Assembly: GCF_007565055.1 (NCBI RefSeq)
Contig: NC_044554.1
Location: 139,809,463-139,873,462, forward strand
Direction of reading: 5' to 3'
Length of the DNA stretch: 64,000 nucleotides
Source of the DNA: Rhinopithecus roxellana
Lineage: Eukaryota > Chordata > Mammalia > Primates > Cercopithecidae
Shown piece after piece: positions 11,000 to 22,567 of the stretch; position 1 is the stretch's first letter, and the number at the start of each line of letters is the position of its first letter. A program made the translations under genes and the position numbers. Below the pieces are notes generated by a model. It saw only the letters and a program-made list of their open reading frames with translations. It was not told where the DNA came from and did not search any database.

Positions 11000-12852
11000 C
11001 GGCTTAAGGCAGCTTTTGCACTAGAGGAAAGAAAGAATTGAGAGTGGGGAGAAAGTCTTAAGGACTGGGAACTTTTGCTTGCTGCTTCAAGTCCTTGCTT
11101 TTAAAAGTGCAAACTGTTCGACTGTAGATGGATTTCAGTTTTTTCACTTAACATTCTGTAATTTTCATTTCTACCTCTTTTTTTTTTTTTGTATCCCACA
11201 GTATCTTGTTAGTTTTTTAAAGCTTTTATTTATTTATTATTATTATCATTATATATTTTTAGGAATATTGATGATTTTCGCTGGCTGATAGTTTTAGTTT
11301 CCATTTCCAAAGTCTTCTCACTCCTTCCCAGGCCCCCATAAACTCTGTGCCCCTTCTCCCTCCCTTTAGCAGACTGGCACTCTCAGGCACTGCGCTGTAA
11401 GCCTCAGATTTTACTACGTATTGCGATGGCTTCATCTTTTCCCTTTTGAGTTCTTTAAACGAACTCATATCTTTTAACTCTGATCTTCATAGTAACTAAA
11501 AATGATGTTCTCATGTGAATAAGCAACTAGTCTCACTACAGCTCGGTTTTGTTGAAACAGCCTAAAATTTTGAGATAAATGTGGCCCTCTTGCCTGTGAA
11601 TGATTGAACCACGCTCTTTTCTTTCTCCCACTTTCTCTTCTGTCCTTTCTCTGCATTGATACTTAATGAAACACTATCTCTTCTGTCCTTTCTGTGCCTT
11701 GATACTCAGTGAGACACTAGCTTCTAGTTTGGCAGTTGTTTATCGTCTATGCTTGGCACTGGGAAAAACCAATAGACCCAGTTGCTGAAGACAGTGGAAG
11801 GGCTGAGAATATGTTTTTCAGAAAATGTAAGATCTTGGAAAATATCTGCAGAGGCAGCTGTTCCGTCTACAAGACAGGAACATAAAAAGCTGGACAAAGT
11901 TTCCACTACTTTTTGAGAATGTCTTTAAAAAATCAGTTTAGTAAATGCCAGTCCTTTTGAATGGAAAATTTCATTTTGGCAGGATTTCAGGCATAGAATG
12001 GCAGAGCAGAGGCCAAGAGGCTTTGACATTTATTTACTTGTGTTTTGAAATCCCATTTGGATTTTGAAATAAGAGTTCTTGAGAGAAAGCTACCTCCCTC
12101 CAAAAAAAGCCAATTTTTGAGTTTGGAAAGTTTTTAGGTTGCATGTAAAACGATTTACATTTTTATAGTTCCCTTGCTGTTACTTAATAAAGTAAAATAA
12201 TATTCATTAGTGACTTCTCTACAGTTAACTTACTATGGCATTATGCTGAAAATGCATGTTGTTAAAGAAAGTGAATTTCTAAAAGCAGTTACAGAAAGGA
12301 AACAAGCTAAAATGGCACTGCTTTTTTTAAATGGTTGCTATGATTAAAATCAAATGACGTTTGCTCAAAATTGAGTAGAGTATTAAGTAAAACGGTAACT
12401 TTTAAAGTTTGTTTTATTAAAACTGTATGTAAGGCAAATTGTTAGAGATCTAGTTTGCACAGAGTTACATCAAATAGATAAGAAAAAGATATAAAATTAA
12501 ACAGCAAAATTGGCCAAGAAAATGAACAAGTGAAAATAATTCCAAAGAAAAACATGGAGTCCTCACAGGAGGGTGAAAGATAATCAGTGGCTTTATGAAC
12601 ACTGTATGGGAGAAGTAACAGAAATTTGGGAGGAGGGTGGAGCCTGAGAAGAAGGTAAGGCTATCAAGGAAACTGATACTATGTAGATGCACCCTCTCTC
12701 ACTCTCAATACTGCCATTTTCAACTGGTGAGTGTCTGTAAACTCCCTCAAGAAGAGGAATTGCAAACAACTTATAAATGTGGAAAAAAAAAAAAAAAAAA
12801 ACTTTTAACTGCCCCCCAAATCAGTACATTATACCGTACACTTAAAAAATAA
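11000..12852. other. Upstream intergenic DNA, no repeat recognised
   Basis: The CG content drops off after 11 kb. T-rich runs (about 11178-11190) and an AT tract near 11225-11255 are present, but no gene or transposon was recognised. It may contain regulatory DNA that sequence alone does not reveal. Confidence 0.6.
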
Positions 12853-12855
12853 TGT

Positions 12856-13164
12856 TTTTATTTTTATTATTTATTTATTTATTTAGAGACAGAGTCTCGC
12901 TCTGTCGCCCAGGCTGAAGTACAGTGGCACGATCTCGGCTCACTGCAACCTCTACCTCCCGGGTTCAAGCGATTCTCTTGCCTCAGTCTCCCTAGTAGCT
13001 GGGACTACAGGTGCCTGCCACCATGCCCAGCTAATTTTTGTATTTTTACTAGAGATGGAATTTCACCATATTGGCCAGGGTGGTCTTGAACTATTGACCT
13101 TGTGATCCACCCACCTCAGTCTCCCAAAGCGCTGGGATAACAGGTGTGAGCCACCATGCCCGGA
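12856..13164 (-). mobile_element. Alu (S-type), antisense
   Basis: Full-length Alu with a (TTTA)n-like tail at 12856-12884, then 'gagacagagtctcgc', ending 'ccatgcccgg'. The flanking direct repeat 'cttaaaa...aatgttttta' is visible at 12841 and 13165, slightly diverged. Subfamily not fixed. Confidence 0.93.
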
Positions 13165-13224
13165 CTTAAAGAATGTTTTTAACTCATCAAGTTGGAAGGA
13201 AGTTTTTAATATATTTAGAGGTGG

Positions 13225-13560
13225 ATCCTAGGATAAGGGCACTCATGTATATTGCTGATTGGAATGTGACTTTTTGAAACCTTATTAAAGTAAGTTTACA
13301 ATGTCTACTAGACTCTAAAATGAACATCTATTAGACCCTAACATTATATACAATAATCCTCATTTGGGAAATTTATCCTACAAAAGTAAAAACAATGGTG
13401 CATAAAGACATTTATTGCAGTATTAGGTACCAAGGAAAAAAATCTGGCAGCAACTTCAATATCCACCAACAAGGAAATTCATTTGACAAAGTATGATACT
13501 CCCATACTTCGGAATTCAATTATCGTTATATACCTGTTGAAAAGTATGCTATATAGTTGG
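13225..13560 (+). mobile_element. Old L1 3' region fragment (L1M-type)
   Basis: The text resembles the mammalian L1M 3' region: 'gcataaagacatttattgcag', then 'caacttcaatatccaccaac', then a degraded 'tggtatatcc' part. Strongly diverged, family-level call only. Confidence 0.55.
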
Positions 13561-13837
13561 TTCTCAAATTTGAGATTATGTAAGACACTCCTTGTTACAA
13601 AGTGACATCCCTGGGTGGATTCACAGAGTTTCTGATTCCGTAGGCTTGAGCAAATCACATAGGTTGTGTTGCAGTTAGTCGGTCAACATTTCATTGAAAA
13701 ACCCTGAGTTGAACTTCTACCTAACAAGTCCAAAGGGAAGCCAGCATTGTATGCTAGTCCAGACCTGTTTTGCTTCACCCACATAATGTTGACCCACATG
13801 GGAAAGTTATTGTCAACATTCAAAATTCAAATTATGG

Positions 13838-14118
13838 GGCCGGGCGCGGTGGCTCAAGCCTGTAATCCCAGCACTTTGGGAGGCCGAGACGGGCGGATTA
13901 CGAGGTCAGGAGATCGAGACCATCCTGGCTAACAAGGTGAAACCCCGTCTCTACTAAAAAATACAAAAAACTAGCCGGGCGGCGTAGCGGGCGCCTGTAG
14001 TCCCAGCTACTCCGGAGGCTGAGGCAGGAGAATGGCGTAAACCCGGGAGGCGGAGCTTGCAGTGAGCTGAGATCCGGCCACTGCACTCCAGCCTGGGCGA
14101 CTGAGCGAGACTCCGTCT

Positions 14119-14181
<63 letters not shown>
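13838..14181 (+). mobile_element. Young AluY with 62-nt pure poly(A) tail
   Basis: Full-length 'ggccgggcgcggtggctcaagcctg' type Alu ending in an uninterrupted A-run at 14120-14181. The direct repeat 'attcaaattat' occurs just before the element (13825-13835) and right after the tail. The pure tail and monkey-type variant indicate a recent insertion. Confidence 0.97.
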
Positions 14182-14183
<2 letters not shown>

Positions 14184-14189
14184 CAAATT

Positions 14190-15226
14190 ATACATAAAAA
14201 TTTAGACTTCCATTGCTTGAAAAATTAGAGAATAAGGTAACAGTGGGCCTAAATTCCCACATAGCAACCATCAGCTGGAGCTGATGTAAAGGAGTTGTGT
14301 TCCCTTTTAAAGAAGCATGGGCTCACATTTTTGCCATGGTCCACACTCTTCCCCAAACCCTGTTTGTCTTGTTGATGTTACCTACCTTACCTCTGAAATG
14401 ATTTGCATGCAACTATGATTTACATGTGACATAGCACGTTGAATAATAATAAAAGCAAGAGACAGAATATACTGTATCATATATTCTGTTTTTGTTAAAA
14501 AGAAAAAATAGTATACATAAAGGTATGTGTATATACACTTACACATATATGTGTATTCACAATCTGTTTTTTTTGTTGTTGTTGTTATTGCCCCCAAGGA
14601 GCTTTTTTAGACATTTTTATTCCTTATCACCTCCTTCTCATTATATTTTAATACCACAGTTTTACTGTGTGTCTGTTTGTGTCCTGTAGTCCTTTAGAGT
14701 GTCACAAACCATTATAATACCTAAGATACATCCCTCCAAGAACCAGTTTTCAACACTTGGGGGCAATATCACCCCCACTAAGAATGTATGGTATGTATCT
14801 ATAGTATCTTATTTTTTAAGATACTATATTACCTATAAATATTAAAATGTTTATAATCAAATGAATGGCAGGGAAGGATGCTTACCTTTTACACTGTTAC
14901 ATTTTTCTAATAGGTTGGATTGCAAGTGGGAATCAAAAGATAATATTTTTTCTAATACTTGAAATGGTTTGTTACAACATGCATGTTTCATAGACTTATT
15001 TTTTCTTAATCCACTATATGAAGGAAGAAGTTAGTAGTTTATTAAAGTTAACTAATTTGAGATAAATTATTAGAGTTCAAATTAAAGTTTGCAAGGACAG
15101 CAGAAATTTTTATTTATAGAACAGGTGGTTATAGGTCTTAATTTTTGAGTGATACATAAAGTTTGGTAACTGATAAGCAAAAAACAAAACACGAATCTCT
15201 ACCTGCCTTTAAAAATATGATCGTTT
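14190..15226. other. AT-rich intergenic stretch
   Basis: Only short simple repeats are visible: degenerate TA/CA near 14515-14560 and a (TTG)n tract at about 14570-14588. No gene or transposon recognised. Confidence 0.6.
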
Positions 15227-15497
15227 GGCCAGGCAGTGGCTCACGTCTGTAATTCCAGCACTTTGGGAAGCTGAGGCGGACGGATCACAAGGTCAAGAGA
15301 TCAAGACCACCCTGGCCAACATGGTGAAACCCCGTCTCTATTAAAAATGCAAAATTAGCTGGGCGTGGTGGTGTGCACCTGTAGTTCCAGCTACTTGGGA
15401 GGCTGAGGCAGGAGAATCACTTGAACCCGGGAGGCAGAGAGTGCAGTGAGCCAAGATCGTGCCACTGCACTCCAGCCTGGTGACAGAAAAAAAAAAA
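15227..15497 (+). mobile_element. Alu (S-type)
   Basis: Starts 'ggccaggcagtggctcacg' and ends in an 11-A tail at 15487-15497. Direct repeats near 'atgatcgtttg' and 'agatcatttg' flank it. Slightly shortened relative to the consensus. Confidence 0.93.
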
Positions 15498-15939
15498 CAG
15501 ATCATTTGCATTTCTTTTAGAATGAAAAGTATGATTATGTTGGTGACTTCAAAGTAAACAGTAAAACATCACCAGACTTCACTAATCTCCACTTCATGGA
15601 CAACAGTGAGAGATGCAGGTGTGGTTGCTATGGTTTCTTTAAATGTAAAAGACAGAGTAGTAACAAAGACAAAAAAGCATCACAAAAGTTTGTTTTGAAA
15701 GATAATTTTATTCTCCTGAGTTACAACTTGATTTGGAATGATTTAAAGCACAGCAGTAAAGTTAGTGTTTTATATGTATTACCCATTAGGAGGAATAATA
15801 TTTCCAGCCTGGTTGCCTGAAGTACCTCCTCTGTAAGATCTTTCCAGAATAAGTTGGTTTTCCCCAGTTCTGAACCTCAAGTTAGTCTTAGGGAACCTCG
15901 TCTTGTGAACTTTCAAAGCTGGCATTTCTCTATAGCATT

Positions 15940-16070
15940 ATATTCTGTATAAATATTTGTTACAGTTTTTTCATTTGATAAACGTTTTAGGACCTTGAGC
16001 TCCTATTCACTGGCACATAGAAGGTATTTGATGCATGTTTTTGGATGAATGAATTAATGAAAGGATAGCA
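15940..16070 (+). mobile_element. L2 3'-end fragment
   Basis: The string 'ggcacatagaaggtatttgatg', read in parts, followed by TGAATGAATTAATGAA matches the L2 3' terminus (consensus 'ggcacatagtaggtgctcaa' plus TGAA repeats). Confidence 0.7.
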
Positions 16071-16391
16071 TACTTTTGAATTGCCTTTCTCTACAAATTT
16101 AAACTAATTTTCAATATTAACCTAAGCAATGTTTTGGGAAATGACTTTTCTGAAAACAAACAGAAAATTATTGGAAAACAGCTTGAATATGTGAGTACAA
16201 ATAAGTTTTAGTTAACAGATTTTTCTTATTTTTGAGAGTAGATCTCTTACCATACTCTCCCCCCAAAAAAGTAACTATGTGCGGTGATGAATATGCTAAT
16301 TAACTTGATTGTACAAATCACTTCACAACTTATATACAATCATAAATAGCTTAATGATGGGGATATGTTCTGAAAAAAATGTTTGGTTACA

Positions 16392-16756
16392 GTATTAGTC
16401 CATTTTCACACTGCTATGGAGAAGTGCCTGAGACTGGGTAATTTATAAAGAAAAAGAGGTTTAATGGACTCACGGGTCCCCATAGCTGGGGAGGCCTCAC
16501 AATCATGGCAGAAGGTGAAGGAGGAGTAAAGACCCTTCTTACATGGTGGCAGACAACACAGCGTGTGTAGGGAAACTTCCCTTTATAAAACCATCAGATC
16601 TCGTGAGACTGATTCACTATCATGAGCACAGTACAGGAGAAGCCCACCCCTCATGATTCAATTACTTCTCAGAAGGTCCCCTCCCATGACACATGGGGAT
16701 TATGGGAACTACAATTCAAGATGAGATTTGGGTAGAGACACAGCCAAAACATATCA
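16392..16756 (-). mobile_element. THE1/MST-type MaLR LTR, antisense
   Basis: In plus orientation it reads 'tattagtccattttcacac', 'gagactgggtaatttataa', 'accatcagatctcgtgaga', 'gggattatgggaactacaa' and ends 'catatca'. This is the reverse complement of a THE1-class LTR. Its length of about 365 bp fits THE1. It is the 3' LTR, since internal sequence lies upstream of it on the minus strand. Confidence 0.9.
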
Positions 16757-17425
16757 TCCTGTCCCTGGCCTTCCCAAATCTCATGTCCTCATATTTCAAA
16801 ACCAATCATGCCTTCCCTCCCAACAGTCCCCTAAAGTCTTAACTCATTTTAGCTTTAACTCAAGTCCAAGTCCCAAGTCTCATCTGAGACAAGGCAAGTC
16901 CCTTTTACCTATGAGCCCGTAAAAGCAAAAGCAATTTAGTTACTTCCTAGATACAATGAGGGTACAGGCATTGAGTAAATACACCATTTCCAAATGGGAG
17001 AAATTGGCCAAAACAAAGGGGTTATAGGCCCCACACAATTCCAAAACCCAATAGAGCAGTCATTAAACTTTAAAGTTCTAAAGTGATCTCCTTTGACTCC
17101 ATGTGTCACATCCAGGTCACGCTGATGCAAGAGGTGGGTTTCCATGGTATTGGACAGCTCCATCCCTGTGGTTTTGCAGGGTACAGCGCCCATCTCAGCT
17201 GCTTTCATGGGCTGGCATTGAGTGTCTGCAGCTTTTCCAGGCACACAATCCAGGCTGGCGGTGGATCTAACATTTTGAGGTCTGGAAGACTGTGGTCCTT
17301 TTCTCATGGCTCCACTAGGCAGTGGCCTAGTAGGAACTTTGTGTGGGGGCTCTGACCCCACATTTCCCTTCTGCATTGCCCTAGCAGGGGTTTTCCCTGA
17401 GGACCCCGCCCCTGCAGCAAATACA
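16757..17425 (-). mobile_element. MaLR internal fragment with remnant open frame
   Basis: Continuous with the LTR at 16392-16756 and matching THE1/MST-type internal sequence. A 165-codon minus-strand open frame (17433-16936) is part of it. It is a non-functional endogenous retroelement remnant, not a host gene. The 5' LTR is missing at the right end. Confidence 0.8.
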
Positions 17426-18059
17426 TAAACCAATAATAGACATTTATTATTATTATATACTGTATGTTATTGTGTGTGCTATACTTTTACATGACTGGCA
17501 ATGCCTCAAGTTTTTTTATATCAGCATCAACACAAACAGGTGAGTATCACATTGCACTATGATGCCATGCCCACTAGACAATAGGAAATTTTCAGCTCCA
17601 TTGTAATCTTTTGAGCCCACCATTGAATATGCAGTCTGTTGTTGACTAAAACATTGTTATGCAGTGCATGAATGTATATTAAAACATTACGTTACATACC
17701 TTAAATATATACAATTTTTATTTGTCAATCGTACCTCAATAAAACTGAAAAATAAAAATAAATGAGTTTTTTCTTTAAATCATGATCAAAAGAAAATTAA
17801 AAGCTGTACTGAACTAAATACATTTCTCTAATGCGTAGGTTTCTTTCCTTTTTTTTTTTTTTCCTTTGGCACAGAAACAGATTCTTTGTGATTTCTAAAG
17901 ATGTGATATTTATGTGACCAACACAGAGTATCTGAAGTTTATAATTCAGAATCATAGCTTGTATTAATGTGAACTTTCTTTCTCTTTCTCTTTTTTTAAC
18001 TTATTAAATAAAGGATTTGTACTGGGTTCCCTTAAGATCCATTATAAAAGAAATTCCTG

Positions 18060-18083
18060 ATTTTTTTTTTTTTTTTTTTTTTG
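18060..18083. repeat. T homopolymer, possibly a stranded retroposon tail
   Basis: A run of about 22 T with no recognisable Alu or L1 body next to it. Nearby at 17852-17866 is a shorter T run. Confidence 0.6.
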
Positions 18084-18159
18084 TAATCATTGGTTATGTT
18101 GAGCTCACTAAGGAAAAAAACAAAAAACAAAAAAACAATGTAGTGGAAAGAGGATTTGG

Positions 18160-18330
18160 CATGAGACAGTCATGGATTTGAATGCTGGCTCCATCACAGG
18201 TCTAACTACTTCATCTCTCTGAGTCTGTTTCCACATGTGGATAATGGATATAAAACCTATATTCCAAAATTGCTGTGAGAAGGAAATATGCTAACATATT
18301 GAAACCGCCTTACAGAGCTGGTACTCTGTA
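18160..18330 (+). mobile_element. MIR
   Basis: Core MIR phrases are visible: 'gatttgaatgctggctcca', 'ctctctgagtctgtttccac', then 'gctgtgagaaggaaatatgc' and 'cagagctggtact'. Diverged ancient SINE. Confidence 0.75.
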
Positions 18331-19744
18331 AAAGTTGCCATTCTTGCTTGTTAGAGCTTTTTCTCTAACATTTGACAATAGACTTCTCCTCTCTAGTTCA
18401 GCCTCCATGGCCTGTTCCCATTGAGATCTATCCATAAGACCTTCTGGATGGCTTCTAGGACTGTCCTTTACATCTGGCAATAGCCTGACATCCTGCCTAT
18501 GTTTAAAAAAATTTTCTAGCTTCCCATCCATGAGGGAGCAAATTCCTGATATGCAATACTCACTTTGCCCAGACAGGAGATTGTCACATCAGAGTCCTCT
18601 TCCTGGTCTCTGGTGGTCAGCTGACCTGATACCTGACACAGCATACCAATTACATTGCAGTTGAGATCTCGCTGAGTTCAAAATGTCTAGCACAACAGGA
18701 GAATTAGTCTTAAGGAAGCTAAACATAATAGTTATCCAAAACCAAGAGTTTCTGAAAAGGGGGCAAAAGAATGGCCTCATGTCTGTCACTTCCTTAAACC
18801 CTAGAAAGTATCCCCTGAAGAAGGGTCAGAATTGGTATTTAAGTCAGCTTCTTGATATTTGAAGAACAATGTGTCTTTGAACTTTTGTAATAGTGATTTC
18901 ACTTCTTTGTGATCTCCCTGAATTCCCTTTTATATTTAAAATGTTCCTTTTGTCCTGAATTTCTTCTCAAGTTTAAAAATAGCCGTTTGACTACAGGCAT
19001 TTCATGTGAGCACATCAAAGAAAGCTACAAATCTTCTTTGTATCTTATGACACACTCTAAATAAAACTCGGATTTTTGTTCTTGATTCACTTTTACACTG
19101 TAAGTTAAAATTACTCATTTCTATTGTGTCATATCCCATCAATGCTCATTGGTTTATCAAATATATTTGGAAGCAAGTGATCACCCAAAAAATAAGTTAT
19201 TTAGGAACAAGAGTCTTACCTTGGTAAGGAAAAATTTGTATGTAACACACTTGACAACATTTGAGTCAATAAAGGCAGGCAGCATTTTCAGAAAGGCATT
19301 CAGGAAGCAGAATACCATTACTTCAGGTACGTGTATGGATGGGACCTAAAAATAATCTTTGCATTTAGAGTTAAAACAAAAATATTCTTTTCTATACATA
19401 TGCACATTGTCACACCCACTCCTACTAAAATCTACTGAGAATTCTTAAAATAATGTGTTATCAGTTAAAATACAGGAAAAGGCCATGACATTTATTATAA
19501 ATAGCTCTTGCTACTTGACTCATTTCTGATGTAATGGGGGATATCAGTGCTTGGATTCTGGATACTTCAATCTTAGAACAGGAAGAGGCATCAGTAGATC
19601 ATCTATTTTATTATCAATGGCATAACTACTGTTCTTATTTTCCAACACAGAGCCATGCTTAATAGGAATTTGTCAGTTCATTTTTAAGCCCTGAAAATCT
19701 TTTTATTGGCCAGGAGCACTCTAAATTATTGCTTCCCAAACTAT
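18331..19744. other. Intergenic stretch, nothing recognised
   Basis: No repeat consensus or gene was recognised. A 73-codon minus-strand frame at 18531-18310 partly overlaps MIR sequence and has no recognised homology. Confidence 0.5.
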
Positions 19745-20275
19745 CTGCAGTTATCTGTATTAGTTATCAATCACTGAGTTACAAACTATCCCAAAATTTA
19801 GGAGCTTAAGTTATTACACATTTATAATCTTACAGTTTCTATGACTCAAGAATCTAGGGCAAATAGCTGGTAGATTCTGCCTCACAGTTTCTCTTGAAGT
19901 AGTAGTCAAGCTGTTGAGTAGGGCACAGTCATCTGTGGCTAGGAAATCTGCTTCTAGTCTCACTAATGGCAGTTGGCAGGTCTTAGTTCCTTGTTGACTT
20001 TTGGCCATATACTTTCACTTTTTGCCCTGTGAGTTTCTTCATAAGGCTGCTGACAACATGACCTTCCTTGTGTGAATAAGCTGAGAGAGCCCAAGATGGA
20101 GTCCATGGTCTTTTGCAATCTTATCTTGAAAGTGACTTAACCATCACTTCTACCATATGTTATTGATCACACAGGTCAATCTTCTTACAATGTAAGGTGG
20201 GGTATGAATTCATAAGGTTGTGAATACCAGGATGCTGGGATCATTAATGGTCATCTCAGAAGCTGGCTAAAGATC
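19745..20275 (+). mobile_element. MLT1-type MaLR LTR (MLT1J-like)
   Basis: Begins near 'ctgtattagttatcaatcac', with 'caaactatcccaaaatttag', 'cttacagtttctatgactca', 'catcacttctaccatatgtt' and 'gtgaataccaggatgctggg'. These follow the order of the ancient LTR whose consensus starts 'ctatctattgctgcataaca'. The exact subfamily is from memory. Confidence 0.7.
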
Positions 20276-20299
20276 TTTTTTCTTTTTAGGATGTTCAAC

Positions 20300-20490
20300 C
20301 TATCACAGATTGAATAAATTTATTTGCTGTCCTTGTCTATGCAATATTGCTTCCACAGTTAGACATATGACTTCCAGGAGGAAAAGCATTTTATCTTATT
20401 CATGATTGTATTCTCATCATCTAGCAGAATGTTTGCCACATTGTAGATATTCAATGACTATTTGTTGATGGAATTAATAAATATACACAC
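20300..20490 (+). mobile_element. L2 3'-end fragment
   Basis: Phrases such as 'gtattctcatcatctagcag', 'tttgccacattgtagatatt' and 'caatgactatttgttgatgg' are diverged forms of the L2 3' end. Confidence 0.65.
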
Positions 20491-20675
20491 TATTTTTAAA
20501 ACAGCTAAAACAAAGCAAATCCATAGCTTCAAGTAAGAATTTTATTTAGGGAATTAACATCTTGGGGTTAGGTTATGTTAATTATACCTAAACGAAATCC
20601 GTTATACTGACGTTTAAACTTATTTCTTCATATTAAAATCTCTATTCACATTCATCATCTACAGTGTGCAAACAC

Positions 20676-20813
20676 TGTATTATATTAGGAACGCACAGAT
20701 AATATAGCATCCCCCCACCAAATCAAGAGCGTAAACTAAAAGTATGTATTATATTAGGAACGCACAGATAATATAGCATCCCCCCACCAAATCAAGAGCG
20801 TAAACTAAAAGTA
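20676..20813. repeat. Perfect tandem duplication of a 69-bp unit
   Basis: Bases 20676-20744 and 20745-20813 are identical over all 69 positions. The flanking base differs on each side, so the duplication is exactly two units. Confidence 0.99.
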
Positions 20814-20869
20814 GAGACATAATAACCACGAAACACCTCTTCAGGGGGTCTTCTGTAATCCCCCTCATG

Positions 20870-21150
20870 TTTCCTCTGTTAAAGAAAAGATAGCAAGTTC
20901 AAAATGGAGTTACTCATGCTAAGGCTCCACACCACCAAACTGAAACCTAAGTTGATTACTTGTAAGATCTGATCTTCCAAGAAATCAAGAGGAATAATAG
21001 CCAAATCACTCACTCAGTTTAGTTCATCAGAGCTCCCTTCTAATTTACAGATTGAAAGCTGTCTGATTCATGAATCACTAATAAAAAGCTAATTATGTTT
21101 CTTAAACTCAATTTGTTGAAACTTTGATCTTTGACACCTTTAACTCCGTC
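20870..21150 (+). mobile_element. LTR-like fragment, same family as 23600-24020
   Basis: Shares an ordered set of phrases with the sequence at 23600-24020: 'caaaatggagtta' with 'ctca' or 'ttca', 'caccaccaa' or 'aaccaccaa', 'taatagccaa', and a final 'tgtttaaa' or 'ttgttgaaa' with 'ctttga'. The layout resembles an old ERV LTR. Family not named. Confidence 0.5.
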
Positions 21151-21755
21151 CTTAACATATTAATCTGTTTTATTTTCATCATAGGATTTGGCCTATTTGA
21201 GGCAAGATGGAATCTATTACTCTTTCCTATAAATCCTGTTTCAGATTTTCCGTGACGAGGCGGAAAATTCTGCTTTGTTTCATTTATGCTTTCACTTAAA
21301 GTCTTACTTCTCAACATTTTAATCACTGTTTCGTTTTTACTCTGAGTCCTCATACTCACCCTAGTTTTTAAATTTAAGTTGTGGAGCCACAACATAAGCA
21401 CGAGATTCTTGTGTCTATTCAATGATTTTGCTTTTATAATTTACATTACCTAATTTAGTTAAGAACTAAGTGATGTCAATGGGAGTTTTGCATGAATAAG
21501 GGCTGCAAATGAATCTCTTCAAATTAAATGGAAATAGACATTTTCAAGAACATTTGTTCTGAAAATTGATCTGCTTTGCAATTATCCATATGTAAATGTA
21601 TTTTTCAGTAGTCATGGAAATAACAGGTAGCCCACTAACCCAAGACTAGTAGAGTAGACCATTTCCTTGGAATTTATAAAATTTGAATGTGCTAAGCATT
21701 TTTTATTTATTTATTTAATTTTTACCTGTTCTTTTTTTAAAATGTTGGGTGGTGG
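21150..21755. other. AT-rich intergenic stretch, nothing recognised
   Basis: Contains a short ATTT-rich stretch near 21705-21725 but no gene or named repeat that I can support. Confidence 0.5.
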
Positions 21756-21759
21756 AGGG

Positions 21760-21990
21760 CTGAGAACAGACATTTAATGGAGTTCTGCTTGGTGCTAGGC
21801 TATGAACTGGACACTTCATTTACTGCATGAATTATTTCACTGGATGTTTAGAACAACCCTGCTTCGGAAGACTAGTGTGTCATTTTACAGCGAAGGAAAC
21901 AGATGCTCAAGAAAGTGAAAGGATTCACCCAAAGTCATAGAGCCAGCAAATGAACGAACAGAGCCCCTCAGACTATGAATAACTGGTTGC
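21760..21990 (+). mobile_element. MIR
   Basis: Typical MIR run: 'ttggtgctaggctatgaac', then 'cattttacagcgaaggaaac', 'agatgctcaagaaagtgaa' and 'cacccaaagtcatagagcc'. Confidence 0.85.
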
Positions 21991-22251
21991 TAGTTAATTG
22001 TTCGGGTCTCATTGCAAGCCCTTTCTAATGTGAAGTCTAAACACCTGTGATAGCACAATAAACAGGACACAGTTTCCCAAAGTATATCCTGAGGAAAGAA
22101 CATTACGTTGGAATGATAATGGAAGTTTTCTGGAAATGAAAAACAAAAAGTTGCCAGGGTAAATTTGAAAGTTTGAGAAATGTTGGGTTGGACACAATTA
22201 AATTGATTTTAAAAACATGAAACAAAAAACCCTCTGGCACTTTTCAAAGCC

Positions 22252-22556
22252 TTTTTTTTTTTTTTTCTTTTTTCTGGGACAGAATTTCGCTCTGTCACCC
22301 AGGCTGGAGTGCAGCGGCGGGATCTCGGCTCACTGCAAGCTCCGCCTCCCAGGCTCACGCCATTCTCCTGCCTCAGCCCCCCGAGTAGCTGGGACCACAG
22401 GTGCCCATCACGACGCCCAGATAATGTTTTGTATTTTTAGTGGAGACGCGGTTTCACCGCGTTAGCCAGGATGGTCTCCATCTCCTGACCTCATGATCCA
22501 CCCGCTTCAGCCTACCAAAGTGCTAGGATTACAGGCGTGAGCCACCGCGTCTGGCC
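22252..22556 (-). mobile_element. AluY-type, antisense, with 12-bp target duplication
   Basis: Poly(T) with a C interruption at 22252-22276, body through 'gtctggcc' at 22556. 'cttttcaaagcc' occurs directly before (22240-22251) and across or after the end (22556-22567). Confidence 0.95.
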
Positions 22557-22567
22557 TTTTCAAAGCC

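Larger units (their letters stand above)
8480..11000. other. CpG-rich 5' region of ETV1
   Basis: CG dinucleotides are frequent from about 8.5 kb to 11.0 kb compared with their near absence outside Alus elsewhere. The richest parts are about 8560-9110, 9610-10050 and 10540-10800, separated by poorer stretches. No Alu or L1 was recognised in this interval, as is usual for constrained promoters. No CpG ratio was calculated. Confidence 0.7.
16345..17670. mobile_element. DNA-transposon-like element, itself split by a MaLR provirus
   Basis: The left edge has 'ttaatgatggggatatgttc' (about 16351-16370). The right edge has 'cagtctgttgttgactaaaa' then 'cattgttatgcagtgcatg' (about 17630-17668). I remember these as the two ends of one human-genome repeat ('...gttgaccgaaacgtcg...gcgcatga') but cannot name the family securely. 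The parts outside the MaLR insertion are about 16345-16391 and 17430-17670. Confidence 0.6.
16235..17760 (+). mobile_element. L1MA-like 3' end, split by nested insertions
   Basis: The left part (about 16235-16345) reads 'ggtgatgaatatgctaatta'. The right part (about 17670-17760) reads 'ttaaatatatacaattttta' then 'cctcaataaaactgaaaa', the L1M 3' end with an A-rich tail. The two halves are contiguous in the L1 consensus, so everything between them was inserted later. Confidence 0.8.

Noticed and set aside
16936..17433. 165-codon minus-strand frame as a possible new gene
   Set aside because: It is internal sequence of a MaLR endogenous retroelement, adjacent to its LTR.
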